This document shows, piece after piece, positions 1 to 10,518 of a DNA stretch of 64,000 nucleotides (the stretch's first letter is position 1; each line of letters begins with the position of its first letter). A model generated the notes under the pieces. It was not told where the DNA came from. It did no database searches and saw only the letters and a program-made list of their open reading frames with translations. The stretch lies in contig JAJEKV010000054.1 of the NCBI GenBank assembly GCA_021234155.1, positions 4,449,962-4,513,961 of the forward strand. The letters run 5' to 3'. Origin of the DNA: Isoetes taiwanensis (taxonomy: Eukaryota; Streptophyta; Lycopodiopsida; Isoetales; Isoetaceae). The translations under genes were made by a program, and so were the position numbers.

Positions 1-978
1 CCATCCATTTCTGAGCAAGGCCTTCCTCTCAAGCACTGAGGCGCTTGGCAACAGCGTACTACATATCCGCTTCACAGGCCTTCCTCTCAAGCGCTCAGAT
101 GCTCGTCTCAGGCGCTCGGCCATTACTCTTCGTGCGCTCGGGCATATTTCCTCACGGGATCAAGCAACTTCGAAGCAACACGATGATTTTCGTAAGGTGA
201 GTTCTGAAACACCAAGCAAATTACTAATGCTTGATCTTGGCGGCCTCTCTGGAACTAGTATTGGGCTGATATTATTGCTTCAGATGTGCAGACGATCCTT
301 AAAACCCTAAACCCTCTATTTGATTGGACGCGACAACCAGAAAGTTGTCTATAAAGAAGTATCACTCGACCAGAACGCACATGCATTCCTGCTGACCGGA
401 TATAGTTGAAATGCACGTCATTGGGTCTCAAATTAATTTGGAGTTGTCCAAGAAGACCGAACTTGCAATCCCCTTCGAGCTGGAGGCAATCGCGCCTGCG
501 ATCTTCGAGACCAGTATCTTTAATGAGCAGCCAACAGCTTCCGTCTTAACCGTAGCTTGAAAACTATATATCCACATGTTTGGTCACAGTAATAACAGAA
601 CCGTCTATTGAGATCATGAACTGGATTAAATTGCAGTTGCGATCCTGCTGAGCAATTGAGGTTGACATGAACATTGTGGGCTAGTAGCTTAAATAGTTAG
701 CCGGGCCAGAGCTGTTCGAGATAGCGGCATCGATCCCCTTCAAGATGGAGGCAATCGCAGTCTTCCAGACAGGAAATTGCACGCAATTAACAAAATATGG
801 AAATGAATCTTTTGAAGTAGCAGTCGATGACTATCGTGTTTCACGGTGACTATGGTATTTCAAACTATACAATGGTATTTCAAACTATACAATGAGACTA
901 GGACACGGTGACTGTGGTTTTTCAAACTATACAATGAGACTAGAAAATGTATATGCATGTATTGTGAGCATCAATTGT
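1..978. other. Non-coding stretch with short local repeats
   Basis: I see no gene here. A 15-bp phrase (ggccttcctctcaag) occurs near positions 20 and 78. A block reading atccccttc.ag.tggaggcaatcgc occurs near 468-495 and again near 734-762. The phrase tttcaaactatacaatg repeats three times between about 857 and 935 in a tandem arrangement. None of this matches an element I can name. Confidence 0.6.
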
Positions 979-994
979 AAAAATCCAAAGAATT
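979..994. repeat. Left target-site duplication of LINE
   Basis: The sequence aaaaatccaaagaatt here recurs at 6633-6648, directly after the poly-A tail of the LINE. The unambiguous shared core is tccaaagaatt (11 bp) plus flanking A's. This is the expected product of target-primed reverse transcription and fixes both ends of the insertion. Confidence 0.9.
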
Positions 995-1585
995 GGGGGG
1001 CTGAGGTGGGAACCATGGTGAGGCGCTCAGATGGGCGCCATGGTGATGGCGGCAGTGGCGGTTTGTGGAATCCCTCATAACTTCTGCATCCGGACTCCGT
1101 TTTCAGCGATCTTTGGTTCGTTGGAAAGCTCTTTCAGTGATCCTTCTTTTTGCACATATTTTTCTTCGGTTTTTGCTGTGTTTGGGGGCCGGATTTGATC
1201 CCCCTGTTGCGGCCTTTTGCTGTAAACCCCTGAGCATGGTGATGGCGGGTAATTCTGCACCGAGTTTGGGCCTGGAGAAGGCTGGGCCAGGGATTCGTGT
1301 CAGAGATGCTGCGAGAGGAAAGAAAGGAGGCAAGGATATATCCAAAACCTGCATCAGCTTGGCACTGGATCTTCAAGAGCCAATTCTTAGCCAGGATGTA
1401 TCCAGTAGGCAGCCAGTGGATTCCCAGGAGCTGGCTTTTGGGAATTCGGGTAGGATGGAGGATAGAGAGGTGGTGCCCAGCTCAATGCCACCTTTGGAGT
1501 CTGTAACTTTGCCATCCTTGGTTGGTGTGAATGGTGATGTCTTTGCCGGGAGGACCCCTTTCAGATATCTGCAGCTTCCCCAGAG

Positions 1586-2734
1586 GTGGTGCCTCAACAG
1601 CCACGAGCCCCAACTCCTCATGCATGGAAAGGTAATGACACTGTTGCCCGTCTTTCTAGGCCTAGGTTTTCTGATTGGATTAGGCAACCGTTGCAAGCAG
1701 AAAGTGCAGAGAAAAGTTCTAGGGTGACAGAGGCACTGCTTATCTTAGAGCAGAATAATAAGAAGGATTTGCAGCAAGTTTTTAAATCATTACCTCCTGT
1801 TGTCGAAATCAATCACCAGAAGCATGTGCAGTATACAGAGAATTTGGTTGCATCTTCGGTGTTAGGCCATTTCACTGGGGCCTTTTTGGATATGCAGAGG
1901 CTTGGGTACTGGCTACGGGCTCAGTTTAAGAGGCTAGGGTTGCCTCCATATGTGACCCTGAAGTCTCTGGGTAATAATTTCTTTCTTATTATGGTTGATT
2001 CTGAGGCCACGGTGGAGCAGTTGGTCTCGCATGGAGTGGCACGTATGGGAGGGGCCTATGTTTTGTTCCAGCATTATGCTCCAGGTTTCTCTTCTGCTAG
2101 GCCTGCTGCAGTTAGAGTGCCATGTTGGCTTCAAATCCGGGATCTGCCTCCAGAGATGATGGTGCCTGAGTTTCTAGTGGCCATGGCCAAAGGCCTGGGA
2201 ACTCACATAGCGCACTCGATTGTGGGTGCACCACAGATATGTGTAGGTATTCGGGCAGATGAGATGGTACCTCAGAGTCTTGTGGTTAAAAGTGGTGATT
2301 TTTATTCTTACTTCCAGTTGGACTTGCTCAATGGGGGAGAGCTTTTGGCAATGTTTCCCTCGCTTAAGCAGTTTCACCAGCATAAACCTCATTCAGCACC
2401 CAAGCAGGCAGAGCAAATAGTGGTTGGCCCGCCTTCACCCTCTGCACTTGTTCCTCCTGTGTTGAAGGCTGTGGAGCAGGTGGGCAGTCCAGAGACACAA
2501 CCTGAACCCTCCTCTCGTATGGTGGATCCCGAGGTCTGTAGGAGACTTGCACAGATTGAAGAGTTGCAGCAGAAAAAGGAAGGGTGGCAACAAGTTGTTT
2601 CTAGGAGGCGAGCTCAGGTGAGAGCTCCTCAAGAGGGTCACTTAGCCCATCTGCAGCCCACTGTACAGGTCCCTCCTCAAGTGGATCGAATGGTGATTGA
2701 TCAGGTAGTCCAGAACTTTTCTTCCGGCCGATAG
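1586..2734 (+). CDS. LINE ORF1 protein (DUF4283)
   Basis: This 382-residue frame encodes the ORF1-type RNA-binding protein of a plant L1 LINE, which packages the element's RNA for retrotransposition. The DUF4283 region lies at about residues 90-230, with MQRLGYWLRAQF, VTLKSLGNNFFLIMV and VPCWLQIRDLPPEMM as diagnostic stretches. The C-terminal third is rich in P, Q and E with a basic patch near KKEGWQQVVSRRRAQVR. The normal N-terminus probably lies further upstream: the frame starting at 1065 looks partly coding and seems joined to this one by a frameshift around 1570-1620. The stop at 2734 lies about 60 bp before the ORF2 start at 2794. No CCHC zinc knuckle is evident. This ORF is intact over most of its length, unlike ORF2. 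Confidence 0.8.
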   Translation: MVPQQPRAPTPHAWKGNDTVARLSRPRFSDWIRQPLQAESAEKSSRVTEALLILEQNNKKDLQQVFKSLPPVVEINHQKHVQYTENLVASSVLGHFTGAFLDMQRLGYWLRAQFKRLGLPPYVTLKSLGNNFFLIMVDSEATVEQLVSHGVARMGGAYVLFQHYAPGFSSARPAAVRVPCWLQIRDLPPEMMVPEFLVAMAKGLGTHIAHSIVGAPQICVGIRADEMVPQSLVVKSGDFYSYFQLDLLNGGELLAMFPSLKQFHQHKPHSAPKQAEQIVVGPPSPSALVPPVLKAVEQVGSPETQPEPSSRMVDPEVCRRLAQIEELQQKKEGWQQVVSRRRAQVRAPQEGHLAHLQPTVQVPPQVDRMVIDQVVQNFSSGR

Positions 2735-2793
2735 TGTTGAGGCATGTGAGGCTTTACAAGGGGATCCTGGACCCTTGGTGCACAACGACCCAC

Positions 2794-5700
2794 ATGGATA
2801 AGAAAATTCTATCTTGGAATGTGAGAGGCATCAAATCCTCTCCGAATAAGCGAGCACGTCTCGCCATGGCTGTGAAGAATCTTAATCCAGATATCTTGTG
2901 TTTGCAGGAGCATAAATGTGCCAGGGGTGATATTACCAATCTAATGAATATCTTGGGTAATCAATACGTGGCTGCAAATTTTGCTACAACAGGCAGGGCC
3001 AGGGGAGGTACTTTGATTTGTTGGAAAATGGGTGTACATGTAACCTTTGCAGCCACAGATAGCCAAGGCCAGTGGGCAGTGATTAAATGGAAGGAGGGCC
3101 AGTCCGAGTGGGGCTTACTAAATGTGTATGCACCAATTGGGGCCACTCAGAGAGGTTGCTTATGGGCACACTTGCGAAATAAGCTCCAATCCTTTGGTAT
3201 GGGTTCTACATGGTTTGTCCTGGGTGACTTTAACATGGTGGAGCTCCTGGAGGGATGGGCATGGTATTGGTTCAGATATTGTGCAGGGTTTTGAGCGTGA
3301 CCAATGGCTTAGGTTTGTGCAGGAGTGGGGTTTGACAGAGCTTCCCGGGGATCGGAATTTTACTTGGTGCAATAATTGGTTGGGGCATGGTAGGGCATAC
3401 TCTAGGCTGGATAGAGTTTATGGCACTCCAGAAGTTGTTGGATTATGCTCCGGCCTTCACTAGGGTGAATGTTCTCGCCACCTGCATCTCTCGATCACAC
3501 TCCCCGAGATCATTCAGCGGGCTTCATGACCACCCACCGCCTCTCGGAAGCGGTTTTAAGCTTAACACAAGCTTTCTGATCCGGGATCGAGTTCGTACCG
3601 GTCAGAAGCTCATTTGGCAGCAGATATTTAGCCGGGATAGCGGAATGAGTGCAATGGTTACAAAGATTGGCTAGGGTAAAACAGTTTTATGAAAAGAATG
3701 GGGCGGCAAAAGGCTTTGGCTCGGCGTCCGCAGTTGGATGCCTTATATGCGGAACTGGAGTCTCTTAGAGGGCGGGTCTCCGATGGCTTGGCGTGGAGCG
3801 CCAGTGCTTCGTCGATCGAGGTTGAGGAGGAGGCCAAGGTGTCGCAGCCGTGGTCAAAGCAGGTTTGACGTGGCTGAAGCGCCCCGACACTTGCTCTAAA
3901 GTCTTTTTCCCGAGCAGCCCGCCGTAAGAAGTATGCAGCAGCCATGGCGACATAGTTACACCCTGTGGAGTGTTGTTGCAAAGCGAAACCAGATGCTATC
4001 AAGGCCTTCGTAGCACAGATACTATGAAACATTTTTCAAGGAGAGCCCGCTTCCCTCACGAGTGTTTTTCAAGAGCTGGTCTTGGCCAAGGTATCGCCAA
4101 GAATCTCAGCCCTTCAAAGACAGAGCTTAGAGGAGCCGCTGACGTAAGGGGGAGTTGGGGATGCATGCCGCTGCTATTCGGAATAAGTGTCCCGATTAGA
4201 TGGAATACCGGTGGAGTTTTTCAGAAGCAATTGGGAATGGGTGGGGACTTCGGTGGTGCAGGTGTGTATGTGGATCTTTTGGGGAATAACTTCGATGCAT
4301 CCCTGCTGAATACTGGGTTGTATTTCACTTATACCCAAGTGTAAGCATCCTAAAACCATCAATGACTGGAGGCCTATTACTCTGTTGTCTGTAGTGTATA
4401 AAATCATTGCTAAGGCTTTGGCTGAGAGGCTTAAGCCAGTACTAGTTCACGCCATTAGTGCAGAGCAGTCTGGTTTTATACCACAGTGAACATTCTTCAT
4501 AATGTGGCTGCTTTGCTTTTGAGGGAGTGCATTGGGCTCAGAGGGATGAGGCACCTCTTGTTTTTCTTGCTGGATTTTGCCAAGGCTTATGGCGAAAGCA
4601 ATGGGCGGTTCTTGGCGATATGATGCGTGCCTTTGTGCGGACCTAGTTTCGGGAAACGGTTATGAAGCTGCACGTGTCTGCTAGGGCGACAGTGTGGTGT
4701 CAGGGTGAGACCTCTTCAATCTTCTCTGTGGGCCGAGGCATTAGGCAGGGATGTCCGTTGGCCCCCTTCCTGTTCACTATAGTGGCGTAAGCTCTCTCGC
4801 AGCCTTTTTGGTGGCGATTCGCGACAATGTGGTGCAAGGTCTCCGCGATGGATGATGGGTCTTAACATGTTTGCAATCAATTTGGCGGATGATACATTCC
4901 TCTTTCTTCATGCAGATGAGTCCAATCTCCAGGCAGCCAAGAATATTTTGGATGCCTTTTCTTTAACCGTGGTGCTTGCTTAAGCGGGTGAAGTGCTCGG
5001 CCATGTGGGTACTTGGAGGAACCTCCTCTGCGTGGTTGAGTCAGTTTCCCTGGGCTCTTACACCGCCACACACAGCTGCCAAACTGTTAGGCATACCATT
5101 TGGCTTGGACATTAATGCTAGGGCAATTTGGGCGGAGACATTACGTAATCTTAAGCAAAGATCTCGAATCGGGTGGAGGGGAGTAAACTCACCATGGCTG
5201 GTAGGATTCTCGATAGCCAAGTCGGTGCTCAGTAGCACTCATGTTTACGCAGACCTCCCGCATACTTGCGCCGAGAAAAGTGTGGTTAAGGAGTTGGATG
5301 ACACCATTCGCAATTTTGTTTGGGGAGGAAATGAGGAGGGGCTACGGTGAAGGTGGCATGGTGGAAGTGTGTGCGCCCCGTAAAGGGCGGGGGCTTAGGT
5401 ATGCTTGATGTGTCCTTGCACACGAAGGTTCCGTGTCGAAATTCATCTGGCAGTTGTTGCAGGAGCAACAATCCCCGTGATTAGCTCTGTTGGCCACGGC
5501 CGCTCACGCCACTCTATTGTGTTTAGGAAGCGGCAATTCCGGCTCGGTTGCCGTGGGCTCTGTTTGAGGATTTGCGGCCATTCCCTCATGCCGCCTTTTC
5601 TTAAAGGTCTCCTCAAGGCCCGGAAGGTGGTCAAGGTTCTCTTTTCATTGGACCCTAGCGGGTGTATGGTAGCCTCATCGCCCTTTCTTTGGGTACCCTT

Positions 5701-6564
5701 GGATTACGTGATCTCCCTTGGCCTCTTCCCTACACCCGGTACTTTCGGCGCCGATGGATTGCTGCGGGGATAACATCCATCCGAGGACTGGTATTGGGAG
5801 GGTCATCTGGCGCGTGGGAGTTTTTAGGGATCGATTTGGCCTTCGGTATTTGGGACATTCGGACTTGGGCGAATTGCGAATGCTATTCCATTGCGATTGT
5901 CTTCTCAAGTCAATCGCGTTTGGAAGTCGATAGTGGACTTGATGCATCTCGGTTTGTAGCATCGGCTTATGGGCTTCTAAGCCAGACACATTGCCGCCTT
6001 CGGATAAGTGGTCACTTAAGCTTCCGAGGGAGTAAGTGGCCCGCCATGTGGAAGTGGGCGTGGAATACATTGCCTCCTCCTAAAATCTGCACCCTTCTAT
6101 GGCGGATCTTGCACCGTAGCCTCGGGGTGAATGTCCGAAAGTACCACGGGTTCAAGCCTCGGGTAGCGGAAACATGCCCTCTATGTGGGAGGGCCGAGAG
6201 ACCATTGAGCACTTTGCTTTGTCCTATGCATGAGGTAGGGGCAGCTTGGTCCTGGGTGAGAGCCCTCTTTGGGTCTTCAGCATGCGGCCGAAGCTTCTCA
6301 TGGGAGTCTTTCCTAGCGGTTGGTTGGGTGGCCAAGCGGTGAGGCATTCCATTTATGCGAGCTTGGCTTACGTGGTTGATTTGGGAAAGACGGAGAGCGA
6401 AGGTCTTCCAGAATGCAGTGCTTAGCCCTTTTCGGTTGGTTCCGATCTTGAGGCATAAGTTGTGGCAGGCTTACCAAGTCTCAAGCTTGTCTGGCACAGT
6501 TAAGCGGGAAATTTGGTCGACATTCCTACAGATTGTGAATCATGATGGGCACTTCATTTCTTAG
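2794..6564 (+). pseudogene. LINE ORF2 (endonuclease, RT, zf-RVT), broken
   Basis: Remnant of the LINE polyprotein that nicks the target and reverse-transcribes the RNA. The apurinic-type endonuclease begins MDKKILSWNVRGIKSS at 2794 and runs to about 3500; ILCLQEHK, LLNVYAP and FVLGDFNMVE are its conserved blocks. Frameshifts near 3240 and 3430 move it into other frames. Reverse transcriptase pieces follow: NDWRPITLLSVVYKIIAKAL near 4358-4417, AEQSGFIPQ near 4460-4487, and RQGCPLAPFLFTIV near 4744-4785. The YADD-box region near 4880 is degenerate. The zf-RVT finger lies at about 6040-6340 (KICTLLWRILH, then CPLCGRAE). The tail ends LQIVNHDGHFIS at 6561. I count at least eight frameshifts or stops. 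Confidence 0.85.
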
Positions 6565-6632
6565 CACCACACTTATCATTGTACTTGATCACATTCTAGT
6601 GGTTTAATATATTCCTATATTCTTCAAAAAAA

Positions 6633-6648
6633 AAAAATCCAAAGAATT
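6633..6648. repeat. Right target-site duplication of LINE
   Basis: The right copy of the duplicated target, immediately after the poly-A run at 6626-6637. It matches 979-994 and shows that the LINE inserted into an aaaaatccaaagaatt site. Confidence 0.9.
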
Positions 6649-6960
6649 CTAAAGCATGCATTCGGATAAACCATGCACCCCCTAGAAAAAAGAATTGAGT
6701 TTTTATCATACGTTTGCCACTATTCGCCCCTTTCCATCCATTGGTCTCATGTTATGAAAATTATTGTTATAAACATTTGCTAGATTATTGTGAAACATCC
6801 ATGATGAAAAATAATAAATGGCATCATTGTTATTGACCAACTGTAATATAATGGTGAATTTTTTTTTATGAGTGGTTTGTAATGCTTAAAGAAGTGTGGG
6901 CAATTTTGAAAAAATCCAAGGAAGTTTGCATGATAGAATATCAATGACTATTCCTTCTAC
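6649..6960. other. AT-rich spacer, no gene seen
   Basis: Anonymous AT-rich DNA between two LINE-derived segments. No open frame, repeat or element end is visible. Confidence 0.5.
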
Positions 6961-7507
6961 CTGCGCACCCATCTACCCATGAAAAAGCGCAGGGTGATTG
7001 CTTCCATTCGCACAGGTGCACACCACCTCCGCATTGAGACAGGGAGATGGATTCGGGAGCCGCGTGAGGACAGAGTCTGTCAGTGCTGTCAACAGGGCGC
7101 CATTGAGGATGAAAGTCACGCCCTCCAGGCCTGTCCGGCGTACGAGCATATCCGGGCTCAGTATGCTCGGTTAGTTGTGCCCCATCAGGCCCTGCATGAG
7201 CTACTGAGCACGGCCTCTGTAGGCTTGTTGGGATCATACCTCCGGGAGGTAATGGATACGCGGACTCAGTTATGCCCCCCTGTCCGACATTAACCTCAGC
7301 TGTACTTGTGATTATGTATATAACTGTGCAGTATGTCAGCATCCTTATTGCTACTAAGGTTTTTCCCCCGAAAACCCTTCGGGGCGGGGGTTTTTTAATC
7401 CTGGTAGTAATACGCCTGCTGCTCTCTCTTTGTACTTGGGTCCCATAGGCCAGTTGGTCTCCGTGGACGATAAAATCATATTCTATTCTATTCTCTTCTC
7501 TTCTCTT
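6961..7507 (+). mobile_element. 5'-truncated LINE 3' end (second lineage)
   Basis: A 104-residue frame at 6979-7293 reads as the C-terminus of a LINE polyprotein. It has RTGAHHLRIETGRW followed by a zinc-finger-like CQCCQ...EDESHALQACPAYEHIR. This differs from the zf-RVT of the 1-6.6 kb LINE, so it is a separate lineage. The 3' untranslated region holds a hairpin (about 7361-7397, cccccg/cggggg arms). It ends in a short-repeat tail of tattc/ttctc units at about 7473-7507 instead of poly-A. A sequence matching its last ~45 bp recurs at 56964-57006. The upstream part of the element is missing. Confidence 0.75.
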
Positions 7508-7918
7508 AAAGACACAAACTAAAAAGCACAAAGTAGCGGCGGCGACAGGCCGCCGCGATAAATTCTTGTAGATAATAACATCCACGATGGGATTGGGATG
7601 GAATTCCGAGTAGATTTTGTTATTTTAAAAGGATGGACCCAAGAATTGAGCAAAGCCTCAAGGATTGGGAAGAAAAAACATATGGAGTAACTAAAATTAT
7701 ATACATTTGTTGACAGATATCCAACATATTGGAACCTCTTCGTGAGCTATGTATATCACAAGTACCTCCATAACATAAGGAATAATCCGACCCAATGAAG
7801 AGAAGTAATCTAACAAGTCTGGCCAACTTCTTAGATGGCATCAACTCAAAGGTAGGATTATTTCAAGAAGGTAATAATTAAGAAAAAGGGGGATCCTAGA
7901 GTATAGATTAGTATCTAA
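7508..7918. other. Spacer, no gene seen
   Basis: A small perfect GC hairpin (gcggcgg/ccgccgc, about 7534-7554) is the only structure noticed. The rest is anonymous AT-rich DNA up to the left end of the next element. Confidence 0.5.
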
Positions 7919-7951
7919 CAAGGTGCTGCGCACGGAGGGTTGCCCTCCGTG
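7919..7951. repeat. End module hp1, copy 1 (hairpin)
   Basis: The sequence caaggtgctgcg is followed by the perfect hairpin cacggagggttgccctccgtg (7931-7951). The same module with one arm mismatch is at 48544-48576. Similarity continues past it (gtgaa.tggcttaaatca, gtcatgttttc) to about 7996, so it marks an element end. Confidence 0.75.
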
Positions 7952-7998
7952 ACCCGAGAGTGAAATGGCTTAAATCACACTTCAAAGTCATGTTTTCG

Positions 7999-8077
7999 AG
8001 CATATACTGACATATACTTGGAATATGCCACAAACCCACATGGATGAGGGTTTTCCCCTTAGGGGCAACCCAAAAAA
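7999..8077. repeat. Module hp2, copy a
   Basis: Pattern: catatact.gcatata, then gaatatgcca, then aaacccacat, then gagggtttt followed by a hairpin of cccctt/aggggcaaccc. The same order of blocks occurs at 12257-12349, 49315-49377 and 53096-53184. Confidence 0.7.
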
Positions 8078-8568
8078 CTGGACTCAAACATATCAGTGGA
8101 ATGCTATTTCCATAAGGCAAGACATTCAAATACGCTAATAACTCACAAATTGAATGTTGCAAATAGGAAAAAGAAACACAATCCATTGGTTCCATTCAAA
8201 CCTTGAACATATCGAAAGACGAGAAGCAAGAATGATGATTTCGTTGGTGTTTTAGTTTTCTTGATCACGGCTGAACTATGGCTATTGTACAATCAACGTG
8301 ACTATCTGCAGAAGAGTTTGTCAGCGTAACTTCAATACTTTCTGAAGCATTCTCTTTCCTCTTAGCACCTTCTGGGTTCACACCCATTAGGATTTTTTTG
8401 AGATTAAAAAAGGGCCTTCAAAACATGCCAACTAAGCCAAATGAAGATAAATGAACTACCAATCAGAAATCAGAGCCTGACGGGTCCAGTCAGCAAAACT
8501 GTTATAACTAACTCACTGGATCACATTTTCTAGCATAACTATTGATAGAAAAGTCCAAATGAGCTCTC

Positions 8569-8761
8569 GTTTAGTGCAATAGATAGATCTCATTGAGATC
8601 TTTCCAACCTTAGGTGCTTTGCACATATTTTAACCACTTATGATTGTCAAAACTCCAAAAAATATGGTTTTTACCATTTTTTACTATCCTACGGGGCTAA
8701 AAGATATGCAAACCACCCAAGGTTGCAAAGATCTCAATGAGATCTATCTATTGCACTAAAC
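8569..8761. mobile_element. MITE with 35-bp perfect terminal inverted repeats
   Basis: The first 35 bases (starting gtttagtgcaatagatagat) are repeated as a perfect reverse complement in the last 35. The match continues imperfectly inward to about 70 bp per arm, leaving a short AT-rich centre. Each arm also holds a small palindrome, agatctcattgagatct. The whole 193 bp would fold into a long hairpin. No clear target duplication is visible. The perfect arms suggest a recent insertion or hairpin-driven gene conversion. Confidence 0.8.
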
Positions 8762-8861
8762 AAGAAAGAAACCATCGTATATAGTTTGACACATTTGCTA
8801 TAAAGAGAATAGTCTAGCAGATGCATCATATGTTCCAGATGAAAAGCAGACCGAAATACGA

Positions 8862-9165
8862 AGGCAAGGATTATACAAATGTCAAGGCATCGTCTAGCCT
8901 ACTAAGCTTCTCACCAAGGATCTGGAGGTGAAAAGCAGCAGAAAACACAAAGGCAAGCATTACACAAACTGTGCTACCAATCAAAAAAAAAGAAAAACCC
9001 CGAATCTTGATACAAATACTGCCACAAGCACAGTTGCCACCATTAAAATTGGCCCATAATCCGTCTTCGCAGTCTATATAGTCTTGCAAATGATATCAAT
9101 AGTTTCTGAGACCATTTTGCTGTCAATAGTCTGGTTTCCATAATCTTGTATACAGGGTACATCAT
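8862..9165 (-). pseudogene. Exon-like fragments of an unrecognised gene
   Basis: Read on the minus strand, a stretch near 9165 follows a pyrimidine-rich tract ending in CAG and reads HDVPCIQDYGNQTIDSKM before decaying near 9060. Near 8930-8875 a frame ends LQILGEKLSRLDDALTFV at a stop. Both look like remnants of real exons, possibly the 3' part of the same gene as the exon at 10433-10518. I do not recognise the family. They lie inside element A and were probably captured by it. Confidence 0.3.
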
Positions 9166-10432
9166 GACTGTAAAGGTGAAAAAAAGTGCAAGGCATAAAC
9201 TAAGTTTAACATCCACTGTTAAACAATAATTTGGCAAGTTGAGAGTAATGATGATTGCCCAAATGCAGCAAATCCAAACGGAAGATATACAAAAGTGATC
9301 AATACAATATAGCAAAGATATAAGTTCCAGCATATTAACGATCTGAATTCAGCAATATGATGCATTTGCATTACTCAAGGATATGCAGTTCTGCAAGTGC
9401 CACATGTAAAATCCGCTTTAAAGTCACCTAAGAAAACAATCTGCATAACGATTGTGATTAATCTCATGTTTCATACAAAAACCATGCATACACAGAACAT
9501 GTATTCCAGATAAAGAACTCTCGAAGCCACATATTAAGAAATAGGACCACATATCAACACTTAGATTCAATATAAAAAAATCCTTATAATTCACATTCAA
9601 CTAATATCAAAGCATGCTTAAACCAACAAAACAAACTGGAAAAATGAGAAATCAAAAGTATTAAAGAGTTCATATTTACACACCTAGATTGCCAATCCAC
9701 ATTTGCAAACGGGTACCGAGCATGTGTGAAAAAAAGACTCTAAAGAGCTTTTGATGCTTTGAGAAACGCAATCAATGGATGAATTTCTAAAAGGCTTGAA
9801 AGGAACTCCGTTGTAGCTGTAGCTTTTAAAATCTGCCAAACAAATTGTAGGATACATCCTTTGAATCCCTAAGATAAAATGGAATGTCTCATGTTGGTAA
9901 CTAGTCCAAAGCTTGGAGGATATAATAGTGATTCGCAGGGCAGGCAGAAGTTATAAATGCAACCCTTTTCAAGATGAATATCATAATGAGTCAGAAATGG
10001 ATTTGTAGTCTAATGGTGGCTCTGGATCACGACCGGGTAGTGTTTAAGGTAGTGTTTAAACTGGCACATGGTTTACAGATTCGACTGGAAAAGGGATTGG
10101 CAATAAAAACACATAGCGCTTCAAGCAAATGGAAAGAGAAAAAGAACATAATACAGAGTATGAGTACGAAATGGCCAAATCTCCACTACATTTTAAGGAC
10201 TGAATAAACTTAAGATATCAGATAAGCCTGCAAATTAGTGTAGAAACTTACACAGAAAATGACGATTTAGATAGCTTGTTAGGCGCAGATCCACCTTCTC
10301 TATGCCAGACAATTATTAGAATGCCATTCTTTTGTTCTCACCGCCTCTACAAAAACACGAAATGATGCTATAATACTTGCAGCAAGCCTCCTTTGAACAT
10401 TGAAGCATTAAAATTTTCCCTGCAGAGCTTAC

Positions 10433-10518
10433 CTCAACCTTATACAGTTCTCCTGCATCAACAAACCGTAGTGCATGCTGCCTATCACAAATTTGCAAGA
10501 CTGCATAAAAACGTCCTT
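10433..10518 (-). pseudogene. Isolated 86-bp exon, gene not recognised
   Basis: On the minus strand this segment is preceded by CAG and followed by GTAAG. It reads EGRFYAVLQICDRQHALRFV and then DAGELYKVE without a stop. Clean splice borders with an open frame make it a credible exon. The flanks are intron-like. It sits inside element A, in the same orientation as other exon-like pieces there, which fits capture of part of one multi-exon host gene. I cannot name the protein. Confidence 0.45.

Larger units (their letters stand above)
995..6637 (+). mobile_element. L1-type LINE, probably full length, decayed
   Basis: A 5.6 kb non-LTR retrotransposon bounded by a target-site duplication and ending in a 12-A tail (6626-6637). 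It has a GC-rich 5' leader, ORF1 with a DUF4283-like RNA-binding region, and ORF2 with an endonuclease, reverse transcriptase and zf-RVT zinc finger, which is the order of plant L1 elements. Because the 5' flank carries the duplication, the copy does not look 5'-truncated. ORF2 is broken by frameshifts and stops in nearly every domain, so the element is dead and moderately old. Confidence 0.88.

Noticed and set aside
300-320. accctaaaccct resembling a plant telomere repeat
   Set aside because: Only about one and a half units; chance occurrence or a trivial interstitial fragment.
1065-1727. Independent 220-residue protein at the LINE 5' end
   Set aside because: Overlaps ORF1 in another frame; best explained as LINE leader or N-terminal ORF1 sequence after a frameshift.
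7919-7951. hp1 as a canonical Helitron 3' end
   Set aside because: Hairpin and spacing fit, but the terminal bases read CTTG rather than CTRR and no TC 5' end was found; left unclassified.
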